Below, piece by piece: positions 16,829-28,184 of a DNA stretch of 64,000 nucleotides. Origin of the DNA: Anaeromyces robustus. Its lineage: Eukaryota > Neocallimastigomycota > Neocallimastigomycetes > Neocallimastigales > Neocallimastigaceae. The stretch lies in assembly GCA_002104895.1 (NCBI GenBank), contig MCFG01000010.1, forward strand, positions 201,001 through 265,000. The letters run 5' to 3'. Both the position numbers and the translations under genes were made by a program. A model generated the notes under the pieces. It worked only from the letters and a program-made list of their open reading frames with translations, searched no databases and was not told the DNA's origin. The stretch's first letter is position 1, and each line of letters opens with the position of its first letter.

Positions 16829-17769
16829 TTTAAATTATTATTTTTATTTTTTCTTTTCTTTTCTTTTTATTACTTAAAAAAAAAAAAAAAAACAAATAAT
16901 AATATTTAATTTTGGTAAATTATTATTGGGAAAAAAATTAATTAAAATTGATGATTTTAAATATTAAATAAATATATAAATCTTGAATTTATTTTGATGT
17001 ATAGAATTTCATAAAAAATCTATCTTAAAATGAAAATAAAAAAATTAATAATAAAAAATAAATAATAATAATAATTTATTTATTTATTAATTTATTTATT
17101 TATTAATTTATTTATTATTTATTTATTTATCTATTTATTTATCTATTTATTTATTTATTTATTTATTATTTATTTATTTATTTATATATTAATTTATTTA
17201 TTTATTTATTTATTTATTATTTATTTATTTATTTATATATTAATTTATTTATTTATTTATTTATTATTTATTTATTTACTTATTTATTATTTATTTAATT
17301 TGATTTATTTATTTATTTATTTAATTTGATTTATTATATGTTAAGTAAAAAAAAAAATGATGTATATATATAATGTATACATTAATATTTATACCAATCA
17401 ATTAGTAAAAATAAGATTTATTGATTAAATATACAAATTTATATATATTTTATTATTAATGTAAATATTAATAACATAATATAATTATTAAATATTATAA
17501 AGTAATATAAGTATAAACAAAAATTAATTTTTTTAATTTACTACAATTTAGTAAATAATAATTATTATTATTCTATGTTTAAAATTTATATATGAGAATA
17601 TAATAGAATATTAATTATACAAAAAAAAAAAAAAGAAAAAAAGAAAAAATAAAATAATAATTAACATATATCTTTCTTAAAATAATAAAACAATAATTTT
17701 ATATATTTTTTTTATAAATTAAAAGTATATATATATAAATATAAATAAAAATAAAAATAAAAATAAAAA
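15978..17769. other. Divergent intergenic region (EMC3 / copine) with TTTA satellite
   Basis: No coding signal. A long imperfect TTTA/TTAT array spans about 17075-17336, with variant units (TTTATC, TTAA). Short A-rich leader DNA precedes the copine ATG. Confidence 0.75.
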
Positions 17770-19584
17770 ATGCATTGCAATAAAAGTATTTTCTTAAACC
17801 TCTTTTTTTCTTGTAAAAATTTAAAGAATAAAGACACGTTCTCTAAAAGTGATCCAATGATAGAATTATATATGGATAATACTTTGGTAGGAAGAACTGA
17901 AACAATGAAAAATAATTTAAATCCTTCATTTAATACACCAATTAAGATACAATATTATTTCGAAAAAATACAAAAATTAACAATTAGTATAGTTGACGTT
18001 GATAATGATGAAAAAAAAACAGGAGAAAGTCTTGGACAAATAACTACTACCCTTGGAGATATAGTTTCTCAGGATCCAGGAACACCATATACTCGTTCTA
18101 TAGAAGATGGGAAAGGAACAATACTAATTACTTTTGAAGAAATAATTCCAATTGAAAGAAAAACTTTTACATCTGATTTTATTGCTTCTACAAATAGTCT
18201 TGTAACTCAAGAAATGAAAAAAGGATCAACCCATACAGTAACAATTGAAGAATTCATAATCGATGCAAAGGGAATAAAACTTGAAAAAATGGATAGGTTT
18301 GGAAAATCAGATCCTTATTATTATATATATAGAGTATTTGGAGATAAAAAATTATTAATATATAAATCCGAAGTGATTAAAAATAATCTTAATCCTGTAT
18401 GGAAAACAGCTGATATTCGTTTAGAAAATTTGGATGGAAATTGTTTAGCTCAAGGACAAAAATATTGGATAGAAGTTTATGATCATGATAAAGTTGGTTC
18501 TGATGATCTTATTGGAGGAGTAGAATTTGAAGATTTATTTTATAATATCACACCTGAAGGACGAGAATATAAAGAAATATTAAAAGATAAAACAGGAAAA
18601 GGAAAACATAAAGATAATAGAGGTGAAATAATATTAAATATAAAATATGATAGGAAAACTATAAATGAAACTCTTAATTCTTACAAAGTTATTTCAAATT
18701 ATAATTTTGCAACAAATTTAAAAACTTATCCTAATTTATTATCACCAATTTCTTTTATTGATGCCATGAGAATGGGAATGAAATTACATATTATTTGTGC
18801 CGTAGATTACACTTCATCTAATGGAAGTATGCATGATATTAATGAAAATGAAATGAATCCATATCAAACAGCTTTATCTGCTGTAGGTCAAGTATTAGAA
18901 CCTTATGATCATGATAGAAGATTTTCATTTTTCGGATATGGTGCTTATAAAAATGATGTTTTTCCTCCTTATTTCACCGTAGGAGAAACAGAAGAAATTG
19001 ATGGGGGTGTTCAAGGAATATTAGATACTTATACTAAAACAAGAGATCAATTTAGATTAGGAGATATGGGATCCGCTAGAGGAGGTGATATGAATTGGAG
19101 AGCAAATAATGGAAAATATTTTTGTGATGATTTTTATCAAATTATTAATGCTGTTTCAGATAAAGCAGAAGCCGATATGATGATAAAATTTCCTCCAAAT
19201 TCACATATCTTACCTTTAGATTATTATATAATATTCTTTGTTATTGATGGAGATGGATTTGATATGGATGGAACTATAAGAGCATTAATAAGAGCTAGTT
19301 CTTTACCAATAAGTATTGTTTTAATTGGTGTTGGAGGTAGTAATTTTGATAATTTAAGTAAATTCGATGCAGATGGTACACCACTTTCTGTAGATGGCGT
19401 TTCAACGGTAAGAGATATTGTTCAATTTGTAAAATTTGATGAATGTAAAGAAAATAATGTAATTAATATGACCAAATTAGCTTCAGAGGTACTAGCAGAA
19501 GTTCCTACACAAGTTGAAACTTTTATTGGACTTTATGGATGTACTATACCAAATAATGCAGGATATCCAATGCAGAATTATTAA
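17770..19584 (+). CDS. Copine family Ca2+-dependent membrane-binding protein
   Basis: Copines bind acidic membranes in response to Ca2+ through two C2 domains and recruit partners through a C-terminal vWA-like (copine) domain. The gene is one exon of 604 residues. C2A (about 1-120) carries FSKSDPM and VDVDNDEK as Ca2+-loop aspartate motifs. C2B (about 155-290) carries RFGKSDPY and YDHDKVGSDD. The copine domain runs from about 320 to the end; its MIDAS motif DYTSSN is at 346-351 (family form DFTASN), followed by VGQVLEPYDHDRRFSFFGYG, YYIIFFVIDGDG, SSLPISIVLIGVG, VRDIVQFVKFDE and LAEVPTQVETF. The chosen ATG leaves a complete first C2 strand. The lack of introns contrasts with its intron-rich neighbours and could mean a retrocopy origin, though no poly(A) relic is visible. 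Confidence 0.95.
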   Translation: MHCNKSIFLNLFFSCKNLKNKDTFSKSDPMIELYMDNTLVGRTETMKNNLNPSFNTPIKIQYYFEKIQKLTISIVDVDNDEKKTGESLGQITTTLGDIVSQDPGTPYTRSIEDGKGTILITFEEIIPIERKTFTSDFIASTNSLVTQEMKKGSTHTVTIEEFIIDAKGIKLEKMDRFGKSDPYYYIYRVFGDKKLLIYKSEVIKNNLNPVWKTADIRLENLDGNCLAQGQKYWIEVYDHDKVGSDDLIGGVEFEDLFYNITPEGREYKEILKDKTGKGKHKDNRGEIILNIKYDRKTINETLNSYKVISNYNFATNLKTYPNLLSPISFIDAMRMGMKLHIICAVDYTSSNGSMHDINENEMNPYQTALSAVGQVLEPYDHDRRFSFFGYGAYKNDVFPPYFTVGETEEIDGGVQGILDTYTKTRDQFRLGDMGSARGGDMNWRANNGKYFCDDFYQIINAVSDKAEADMMIKFPPNSHILPLDYYIIFFVIDGDGFDMDGTIRALIRASSLPISIVLIGVGGSNFDNLSKFDADGTPLSVDGVSTVRDIVQFVKFDECKENNVINMTKLASEVLAEVPTQVETFIGLYGCTIPNNAGYPMQNY

Positions 19585-20204
19585 CTAATCTAATAATAAT
19601 AAAAAAAATAATAATCATCATAATAATAATTATAATAGAATAATATAATAATATATAATTTATAATTTATAATATAACTGTAAATTTTGTAAATACTTGT
19701 AAATACTTTACATTATTATAGAATTATATATTATTATTTTACTTTAAAAATTTAAATGTATTTTTTTTAAGAATAAAAAAAATATATATATATAGACCAT
19801 GTTATTAAAATTTTTCAAACAAACAATAAAAAATAAATAAAAAAAAATTTTTTTAATATAAATATATATATTGTTTTTATTTTAATTTTAATTTTTATTT
19901 TTTCTATTTCTTTTTTATTATAATTTTAATTTTTAATTTTTAATTATAAAATATATTTTTGAAATTAAAGTAATTTCGATGGAGAGAGAATACCCTTAAT
20001 TTTCGAATTTTAAATATTTGCATTAAAGTAGTGTAGTATCTATTAAACTTAAATTTTTCTTGGATTATTATTTCTTATAAAGAAAAAAAGACTTTAAAGT
20101 CCTTATAATTGAGAAACAATATTATAATTATTATGTTTTTTTATAATTTTATTTTTATTTTATTTTATTTTTTTTCTTTATTTTAGACTAGGATTAATCT
20201 TTAT
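19585..20204. other. Intergenic, 3' of copine
   Basis: No gene is visible between the copine stop and the first retroelement. Confidence 0.6.
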
Positions 20205-20212
20205 TTAAAAAA

Positions 20213-20218
<6 letters not shown>
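20205..20218. repeat. Target-site duplication, left copy (short element)
   Basis: TTAAAAAAATTAAT, identical to 20782-20795. Because it is A/T-rich its edges are uncertain by a base or two. Confidence 0.8.
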
Positions 20219-20252
<34 letters not shown>

Positions 20253-20527
20253 GCACACAATTTGTACGTCAACTTTATTGAATTTAAATATTAAAATACA
20301 TGAATCATAAAAAAACACATAATGAAAAAAAAATGATACTAAAAAAAATAAAAACCAGTAAAATATTATAGATAGTTGTTATAAAAAATCTCTTTTTGTG
20401 AAAGTAATTATATTTGCAATCTTGTAAATTCTTAAATTCATGAAAAATAAAAAAAAGTTAAAGGTGAAGAACTCAAAAATAACTAATCTAAATTCTAATA
20501 AAGTATAAGCACATGCTTTTGAGTGAA

Positions 20528-20713
20528 TCAAGCTAATACAATAAATAAAGTAATTACAATGGATTCATACAGTGATAATATACAGAAATACATGAAAGGT
20601 AAATTTAAAAGAAAATACAAATAACTCATTTCCTGCATATCCAGCTTATACATATTATTAGAAAAAAGAACAATTATCGAGGAGACTTCATAAAATGCCC
20701 TTAACGTCGCCAT
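20528..20713 (-). CDS. 61-residue hydrophobic reading frame inside the short retroelement
   Basis: Starts ATGGCGACG inside the loop of the second hairpin and ends TGA. The product (MATLRAFYEVSSIIVLF...) is rich in Leu, Ile, Phe and Tyr with Met spread along it. Codons such as TCG, CTG and CAG are unusual for this genome. It resembles no family I recognise. It could be the start of the parent LINE's first ORF retained in a deletion derivative, or chance. Confidence 0.3.
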   Translation of the reverse strand: MATLRAFYEVSSIIVLFSNNMYKLDMQEMSYLYFLLNLPFMYFCILSLYESIVITLFIVLA

Positions 20714-20781
20714 GTATCAACAGGCATTTACCCTCTTCTGAGCATTCCAAATGAATGGAAGTACAGGTCCTCAGAAGAGGG
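20693..20781 (-). ncRNA. Paired hairpins at the 5' end of the short retroelement
   Basis: On the minus strand the first 12 bases of the element, CCCTCTTCTGAG (20770-20781), pair perfectly with CTCAGAAGAGGG (20731-20742). Inside the loop, TTCCA and TGGAA can form a smaller stem. One base further on, AAATGCC (20723-20729) pairs with GGCATTT (20693-20699), so two stems abut. The stem begins exactly at the element boundary set by the target-site duplication. The role is unknown; terminal RNA structures occur at the 5' ends of several retrotransposon families, sometimes as ribozymes, but no known ribozyme core fits here. Confidence 0.5.
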
Positions 20782-20795
20782 TTAAAAAAATTAAT
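20782..20795. repeat. Target-site duplication, right copy (short element)
   Basis: Identical to 20205-20218; it directly follows the 5' terminus of the element. Confidence 0.8.
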
Positions 20796-20958
20796 ATAAA
20801 TGTATTTATCTTCCTTTATTTATTTAATCTAAAAATAAATAATGCTCTGTATCTTGTATTGAATATGAAATATAGATTACATATAATACACCTCTGTATT
20901 TTTATTTATTATAATATGTTTAGAATTAGAATTAGTGTATTTAGTATAATAAATTTAA

Positions 20959-20995
<37 letters not shown>

Positions 20996-21055
20996 TTCTA
21001 ACCTCTCATATATATTAAATGATGTATTTAAAGAAAATGATTTTTGTAATAGATA

Positions 21056-21063
21056 ATAGATGT

Positions 21064-21066
<3 letters not shown>
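21056..21066. repeat. Target-site duplication, left copy (LINE fragment 1)
   Basis: ATAGATGTGGT, identical to 21977-21987; the G-containing sequence makes chance unlikely. Confidence 0.9.
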
Positions 21067-21117
<51 letters not shown>

Positions 21118-21976
21118 GCACACAATTTGTACGTCAACTTTATTGAATTTAAATATTAAAATACATGAATCATAAAAAAAACACATAATGAAAAAAAATG
21201 ATACTAAAAAAAATAAAAACCAGTAATATATTATAGATAATAATAAATAATACTGGAGGGAAAAAAAATAGTATAATAATATTTAAAAACAATAAATCCA
21301 TACAAGCCCTTAATTCTAAATATAGAATTAAAGTAAAATTGATCTATCCTATTCCACTAGGGTCGGAAATAGGATCGGCATTTGCCCTACTAGGCTGTCC
21401 TACTGTGTTATCAGCATTGACGTTCCTGGAGAGGTTGGTTTTAAATTTATTGAACAATATATGTTGTCTTTTACAGACAACAGGCATGATATCATTCAAT
21501 AGAGCCGCAGATCGCAACAAGAATGGGGATTTTGAATAAGTACCAGATTCAGTCTGACACTTAAACAAACATTCCCATTCCATTTTGTATGGACTATCGT
21601 TAATTCTATCACTAAAACCATAATCCCTTCCACCAATTAAAAAAATATAAATACTATACCTATTAACTATTTTTTTATTACCTAATATATCTATATTACT
21701 AATACAATTAAACCTCATATTATTACTATTTTTATAACCCTTAACAATACTATTAATTCTATTATCTACACTAGGGTTATTACTGGTCCTAACTAAACTA
21801 TTAAAAAGACTATCTAAAAAATAAAAAAAATTTCTATCTAGATCAGAGAAGTGATCAATACGAAGATTTTTAAATAAGAAACAATTTATAAACCAATGAT
21901 CAATTCTCTGATAACTGTCACAATGGAAACAACATGAACAACAATTAGGACAAGAATTATTAATCATTTTTGCAGC
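21067..21976 (-). mobile_element. 5'-truncated non-LTR retrotransposon (LINE), copy 1
   Basis: Minus-strand insertion ending in a poly(A) tail of nearly 50 (T run to 21114), flanked by the 11-bp duplication ATAGATGTGGT. About 860 bp of element remain: the C-terminal end of an ORF and a 3' untranslated tail of about 230 bp containing AATAAA. The tail is shared with 20219-20781 and 53492-53997. Base composition is clearly richer in G/C than its surroundings, a sign of recent insertion. 5' truncation with a target-site duplication is typical of target-primed reverse transcription. Confidence 0.92.
21344..21967 (-). pseudogene. C-terminal fragment of the LINE polyprotein
   Basis: 207 open codons from the first ATG inside the truncated copy; the frame is open to the truncation point, so the true ORF extended upstream. 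Near the start is a Cys/His cluster (CPNCCSCCFHC, then HWFINC), like the zinc finger found downstream of reverse transcriptase in many LINEs. The last 80 residues end QPSRANADPISDPSGIG. The reverse transcriptase and endonuclease domains are missing. The first two residues of the cluster assignment rest on spacing only; no database comparison was possible. Confidence 0.7.
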
Positions 21977-21987
21977 ATAGATGTGGT
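21977..21987. repeat. Target-site duplication, right copy (LINE fragment 1)
   Basis: ATAGATGTGGT, identical to 21056-21066. Confidence 0.9.
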
Positions 21988-22115
21988 AAAAAAAAAAAAA
22001 AAGCTATCATACAAATAAATACCGAAATAAAATTTGTCAACCATTCTATAAAAGTAATAATATTTATTAATTATTTAAAAAAAAACAAAGATTGAAGGAA
22101 TTAAAGAAAAAAAGT

Positions 22116-22160
<45 letters not shown>

Positions 22161-22741
22161 TACTAAATATATATAATTCAAACACTTTTTAATAACAAAT
22201 CTTACACACAATATAATTAACAGTAATAATAATAAAATTATCATCATATTAAGTTTTTTTTTTTTATTTTACAAACTTATTTTTTTATTTTATTTGTTTT
22301 TTATTTGTTTTTTATTTGTTTTTTTTTTTATTCTTTATATTACAATATATTTTGTAGTATTTGTATATTTAAAATAAAAATGTAAAAATCTACCATTTTT
22401 TATTTTTATACTTTTTTCAAATAAATAAATAATTTATAATTTTGTTCATATTTGTTGTATACGTCATTTGAATTTAGTTATTTATGTTTATATAATAAAT
22501 ATTTTCCCTATTTAATAAAAAAAATATTAATTACTTTCTTTATATTAATTCACTTTTTTAGCTGAATATTTAAAAAAATTTTTTTTATAAAATTTTTTTA
22601 CACTCTAAAATAAACAATTTTTATCTATTTGTATAAAAAAGTGTTTTAAATAGTAAAATATTTAATAATAATTAGCATCTGCTTTTTATATGTAATATAA
22701 TATATAATTTTTAAAATATCAAATTTTAAAAATTAATTAAT
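21988..22741. other. Intergenic, 3' of the wall protein gene
   Basis: Homopolymer-rich A/T DNA with a run of about 38 A at 22121-22158. No gene is visible. Confidence 0.65.
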
Positions 22742-23403
22742 TTAAAGTAAGAAAGCCATGATGGCAACAATCATAGCAGCGACTGAAGAAGCAACAGTCT
22801 TAGCAGAGGAATCAACAATATCACCACCTGCTGGAGCTGGAGTAGCTGATGGAGAAGCTTGAGCAGCAGTGGCAGAAGCTTGAGCAGCAGAAGCTTGAGC
22901 AGCAGCAGTTAAAATTTCTTGTGATGGTGGAGCCTTAGTAGTTCTGTTAGCTAAAGCAGCTGAAGCAGAAGCAATTTGTTCTTGGGTTGGTGGAGCTTTA
23001 GTAGTTTTAGATGGTGGAGCCTTAACTCCAGAGTTATCAGAACTACCAGGGCTACCAGAGCTACCAGAGCTGCTAGAACTACCATCATTTTGTTGGTAAG
23101 CTTCATAAGCAGCTTGCTTAGTGTCAGCAGTTTGTTGAGAAGCAGAATTAGCTAAATCATTTGGAATAGCTTTTGAAGCAGATTGAGCGGCCTATTTTAT
23201 TATTAAAATTTTTTTTTTATAAAAAAACAATAATTTTAAAAAGTAATTACAAAAATTATATTAGTATCTTTTATATTTATTATATAGTATTTTAAATTAA
23301 CATTTTCAAAATTATTTAAAATTATTTAAAATTATTATAATAAAAAATTGCTTACAGCTAAAGTAATTAAAGCGAATAAATATAAGAGAGTGTACTTGTT
23401 CAT
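22742..23403 (-). CDS. Small secreted Ala/Ser/Thr/Pro-rich protein, probably GPI-anchored
   Basis: Two exons, 23356..23403 and 22742..23191, code 165 residues. Exon 1 is exactly a signal peptide core (MNKYTLLYLFALITLA). Exon 2 begins AAQSASKAIPNDLANSA, then a Ser/Gly linker (about 52-70), three KAPP motifs (VKAPPSKTTKAPPTQ, RTTKAPPSQE), an AAQAS repeat run, a candidate omega region GGDIVDSS, and a hydrophobic end SVAAMIVAIMAFLL before TAA. This order (signal, O-glycosylation-type region, short hydrophobic C-terminus) is that of GPI-anchored fungal wall proteins. Exon 2 uses C-ending codons and more G/C than any other gene here, which suggests high expression. It has no Met early in exon 2 and so is easily overlooked. 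No family is recognised. Confidence 0.85.
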
Positions 23404-24765
23404 TTTTATTTATTTATAATTTATTTAATTTTATTTGTTTTTAATCAAAAAATATCAAATTTTTTGTTTTTTGTTTATATATATATATATTTATTTGTTT
23501 TTAATAAGTTATATTACTTATTTTTTTAATATATTTAAAAACGAAAACTTGTTATTAAAAAAAAGTAGAAATTAAAGGAAAAGTATTCATATTTATATAA
23601 AAATAGAAAATATATATAATAGTTATTATTATTATTATTATAATAATAATTATATTAATTATTTTAATATAAAAAAATAACAAAAATTTTATTATATAAT
23701 AAAGTTATTAAATTAAATATATATTAATAATAATAATATATGAATATATTGTTATTTCCTAATTTGGTATTCGATTATTTCATTATAATATATATTTATT
23801 ACCTTTTTTATACTATATAAAATTAGATTAATATATTATAATATAAATAAATTATAATATATATATAATATCATTTTTTTACTATTTGTACAAATCTCAA
23901 AAACAGTTTTTTTTTTTTATTTTTATTTAATAATAAAAAGGTTATTATGAAAATAATAATAATAATATAATTAAAATATTTATATAATAATATATAATAA
24001 AATATAATATAATATATAAATATTATATATTAAATTAATATAAGAGAAAGATTTTGATTTAAATGTTAACTCATTTAATATAAAATTAATATATCACAAA
24101 ATTAAAAATTAAATGAAATAAAGTTTAAAATGAAAAAAATATTATTTTATTCAATATCTTTTGAAGTTACATATTACAAAACCTTATTTATTATAATTTT
24201 AGACGTTTAAAAATGTTCAGAATGAATTAGGAGATTAATAAATTATAATTATTATAATGTTAGAATTAATATAAATATATTAAATATATAATATATTAAA
24301 TATGTTATAAAATATATTGTATTATTATATTAATGTAATATATATAAATGTTTTTTATTTCATTTTTTTTTTTATAGTTTTTAGTTTTTTTTTTTTTAAA
24401 AAAATTTTTCGTATTACATATTTTTGTAAATATTATAAATATTGGTTTAAAAAGTATTTAAGTTAAATTACTATTAATTTATTATTAATTCTTAAGAATT
24501 CTTTTTTTTATTATTAATATATTATTATTATCACAATTATAATATTAATATTAATAATATTAATAATTAGTAATAATAATACTAAATAAAGTATTATTAC
24601 CATAGATGGCTTTATTTATTTATACGGTCATTATATTTAATATATTGTCATTACATTGGTAAATATATTATTTATAATTTGCTATAATAATAATTAATAA
24701 AAATAGAATATATTATTATTATATATATTTATTATTATTATTAATATTATTACTATTTATGTACG

Positions 24766-24813
24766 TAAAATACATTAATATAAATTAATAATAATTTATA
24801 TTAATGTATTTTA
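24766..24813. repeat. Perfect 22-bp palindrome arms with 4-nt loop
   Basis: Arms 24766-24787 and 24792-24813 are exact reverse complements, including the C/G position in TACATTAA and TTAATGTA. Confidence 0.85.
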
Positions 24814-25120
24814 ATATATATATAAGATTACATAAATATATATGAAATTATATAAATTTAAAAAAAGAAAATGCCAATGTTTTTTTTTCTTTATTTTAGA
24901 ATGTAAAATTTTATATTTTATTGGCGTTTATAGTAATAACGAGATTTCAAAATAATGTATACATAAAGATAATGTAATGTAATAAATTCAATACAATAAT
25001 CATAATAAATAATGAATAACATAATAATTAATTTTGCTTTTTATTAAATAATTAATTTTCAATATTAATTTTTTTTTTTTACCATAAATTTTAATTTGGG
25101 TAAAAAATATATTATTTAAT

Positions 25121-25197
25121 AATAAATATTAAATATTAAATATTAAATATTAAATATTAAATATTAAATATTAAATATTAAATATTAAATATTAAAT
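25121..25197. repeat. Heptamer minisatellite, (ATTAAAT)n
   Basis: About ten tandem copies of a 7-nt unit (AAATATT/ATTAAAT), followed by decayed copies. Confidence 0.9.
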
Positions 25198-27001
25198 TAT
25201 TAAATTATTTAAATTATTAAATTATTAAATTTGTATTTTTATTTGTTTTTAACAATTGTTTTAGTGTGAAGATGAGGTAATTATTAAAATATAAACAAAA
25301 TAATAAAAAAATAAAAGCAAAAATAAAATATAACAATATAATAAAAATAGTAATTAATAAGTTAATAATAAACCATTAAATAATTAATTAGTTTTATTTT
25401 TTTTTCTTGCAAAAAAGAGCAAAAAACGGTTCACTGTTCATTAATATAATATAAAAAGAATAAGTGAAATTCTAAAAGCATTTAAAAAAAAAAAACTTTT
25501 TTTTTCTTTTTTTTTTTGTGATTATTTTCCTTAAATTAAATATTTTAACCAATTAATATATAGAAATTAAAGACTGTTCCTGTTAATAATTCAATAAAAA
25601 TGCAAATATTTATTTAAATAATATTAAAAAACGTTTATATATAAAGATTATGATGTTATGTTAAAATAAAATATATAATTTGATATTTTAAAATATGTTA
25701 AATCATTAATTAATTTTTATAATTAAATATTCGATAAAGTTTTCTTTTTAATTCTATAAAGATAATATTTTTTTTTATTTTATTCTAGTTTATTATTATT
25801 TTATTCTACTTTATTATAATTGTATTATATTTTCTAATTCTAAAATTATAAAATAAAATAAAAATAAAAAAATAAAAATAAAATAAAAAAAAAAAAAAAA
25901 ACATATGAAACGGCAGATCAAAACCAAGGTAAAAATGCTAAATAAAATTTTTGGAAAAAAACGGCTTATTTATATTTATTTAATTATATATTAATTTATT
26001 CATTTATTTTTATAATTATATTACAAATTTAATATATGATTAATTTTAATTAATATTAAAAAAAAATATAAATTTATATAATAATTATAATAATAAATAA
26101 AATTAAAATACATAAATTAAAGAAGGGAAAAAGAAAGATAAATATAAAAAAATAGAAAAAAAAAGCTTTTTTTTTATTTTTATTTTTTTTCTACTATGGA
26201 ATAATAAAAATAGAAATATTTATTATTTATTATAATTATAACTATTAATTAAAAAATATAAAATAATAAATTTTAAAATTAATTATAAATTATAACTTAT
26301 AATAAATAGACAAATAACATAAAATATATATATATAAAATATATATAAATAACCAATACTTTTTTTTTTTATTATTATTAGTACTAAATAACTAAATAAT
26401 GTTGATTTATTTATTCATTTGTATTTAACTGTTAACATCAAATAATAATATAAAATTAATAAATAATAATAATTAAATGGGTATAAACTAAAAATATTAA
26501 TTATTATAATATGAAAAATATGAAAAATATGAAAAATATGAAAATAAATGTGGTATTAAATATTAAATATTAAATATAAAATTAAAGATTAAAAAAAAAA
26601 TTATTATTAAAGTTACTTTTTATTTTTTTTCCCCTCTTTTAATCGACAATATTATAAAATAAAGTTTTATTTATAATTCTTTATGTAAACAACTATTTTT
26701 TAAGATTAATTAAAATTTCTAAAATAATTTTTAATGAAATAAAATGAAGAAAAGTAACTGTTAATTGTTAGTTTTTAATTTAATTCTATATTGTGTATTG
26801 GACAGAAAAATCAAAGCATTAATAGTTTTTTTTCAAAAATGTCAATTTTTTTTTATTAAGTTAGTAATTAATAAATGCGGATATAAAAGATTATAATACT
26901 TAAAGTATTAAACATATTAAAATATTAATAATCAAATCATATTTTATTCCTGACATTAAATGGAAAAACTTTTGTATAGTATAATACAATAGATTATAAT
27001 A

Positions 27002-27373
<372 letters not shown>

Positions 27374-28151
27374 TTATTTAATTACGAAAAATGAATATAT
27401 AAATAGTTAAAACTATTCTATCCAATTTGATAAATATTTCATAATTATTAATTAAAATAAAATAGTAAAATGGTAAAATAGTATAAAACTATAAATACAT
27501 AAATCTACAGTTAATTCATTTTCAATGATTTAATATCTATTTTATAATTGTTAAGTTATAAAGTTAATGAAAAATGAAAATTTTCTTTTTTATACATATT
27601 TACATTTATTAATTTAATTTCTAAAAAAGGGTTTTTTTTTTATGATTATTTCTTTCGTCTCCCGCTTTAAGAAAGTTCTTTTTGTTTTATTATATTCTTA
27701 TTTTTTATTTTTTTATTTCTTTTTTTTTTTTTTTTTTGACATTGATTTTAATATAAATATTTTTTATATTTAAAAAAAAAAACACTTTATATATAAAAAG
27801 TTATTATTAAAAAACTTTTATTAAATAATAAAGTTATATAATAATAATTAATAAATACAAAAATGTAAATGTATAAAATTTTTTAAGTTTGGGAAATAAA
27901 AATGAAAATGAAAATAAAAATGAAATGTATAATAAAAAATGAAATGTATAATAAAAAATTATATATTTTATTATTCAAATTAACACACTATTATTTTTTA
28001 TATATTGATTATTTATTATCTCCATTTATTGTTTACTGCCATACACGTAAAAATTAAATCATGTTAGGAGAATAATTAGAAGATTTTAAAAAATTACACA
28101 CAATAACAGCAATAATTAAACATATGATCTTTATTTTTTTTTCTAAAATTC

Positions 28152-28184
<33 letters not shown>

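Larger units (their letters stand above)
20219..20781 (-). mobile_element. Short non-autonomous retroelement (SINE-like), full length, with LINE-type 3' tail
   Basis: Read on the minus strand it starts at 20781 and ends in a poly(A) tail (T run 20219-20249 on plus). It is bounded by a perfect 14-bp target-site duplication, TTAAAAAAATTAAT, at 20205-20218 and 20782-20795. The last 120 or so bp before the tail are nearly identical to the 3' ends of two LINE copies at 21067-21976 and 53492-53997, including an AATAAA signal (20274-20279) about 25 nt before the tail. Upstream of that the body is unrelated to the LINE parts seen here. This is the layout expected of a SINE or internally deleted element mobilised in trans by the LINE. 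It contains a 61-codon reading frame and paired hairpins at its 5' end, both listed separately. No tRNA-type A or B box is recognised. Confidence 0.85.

Noticed and set aside
20743-20760. Hammerhead ribozyme core: CTGAGGA fits CUGANGA at the 5' end of the short retroelement
   Set aside because: The CTGAG part is locked in the perfect 12-bp stem, and no GAAA plus stem III arrangement follows. An HDV-type double pseudoknot does not fit either.
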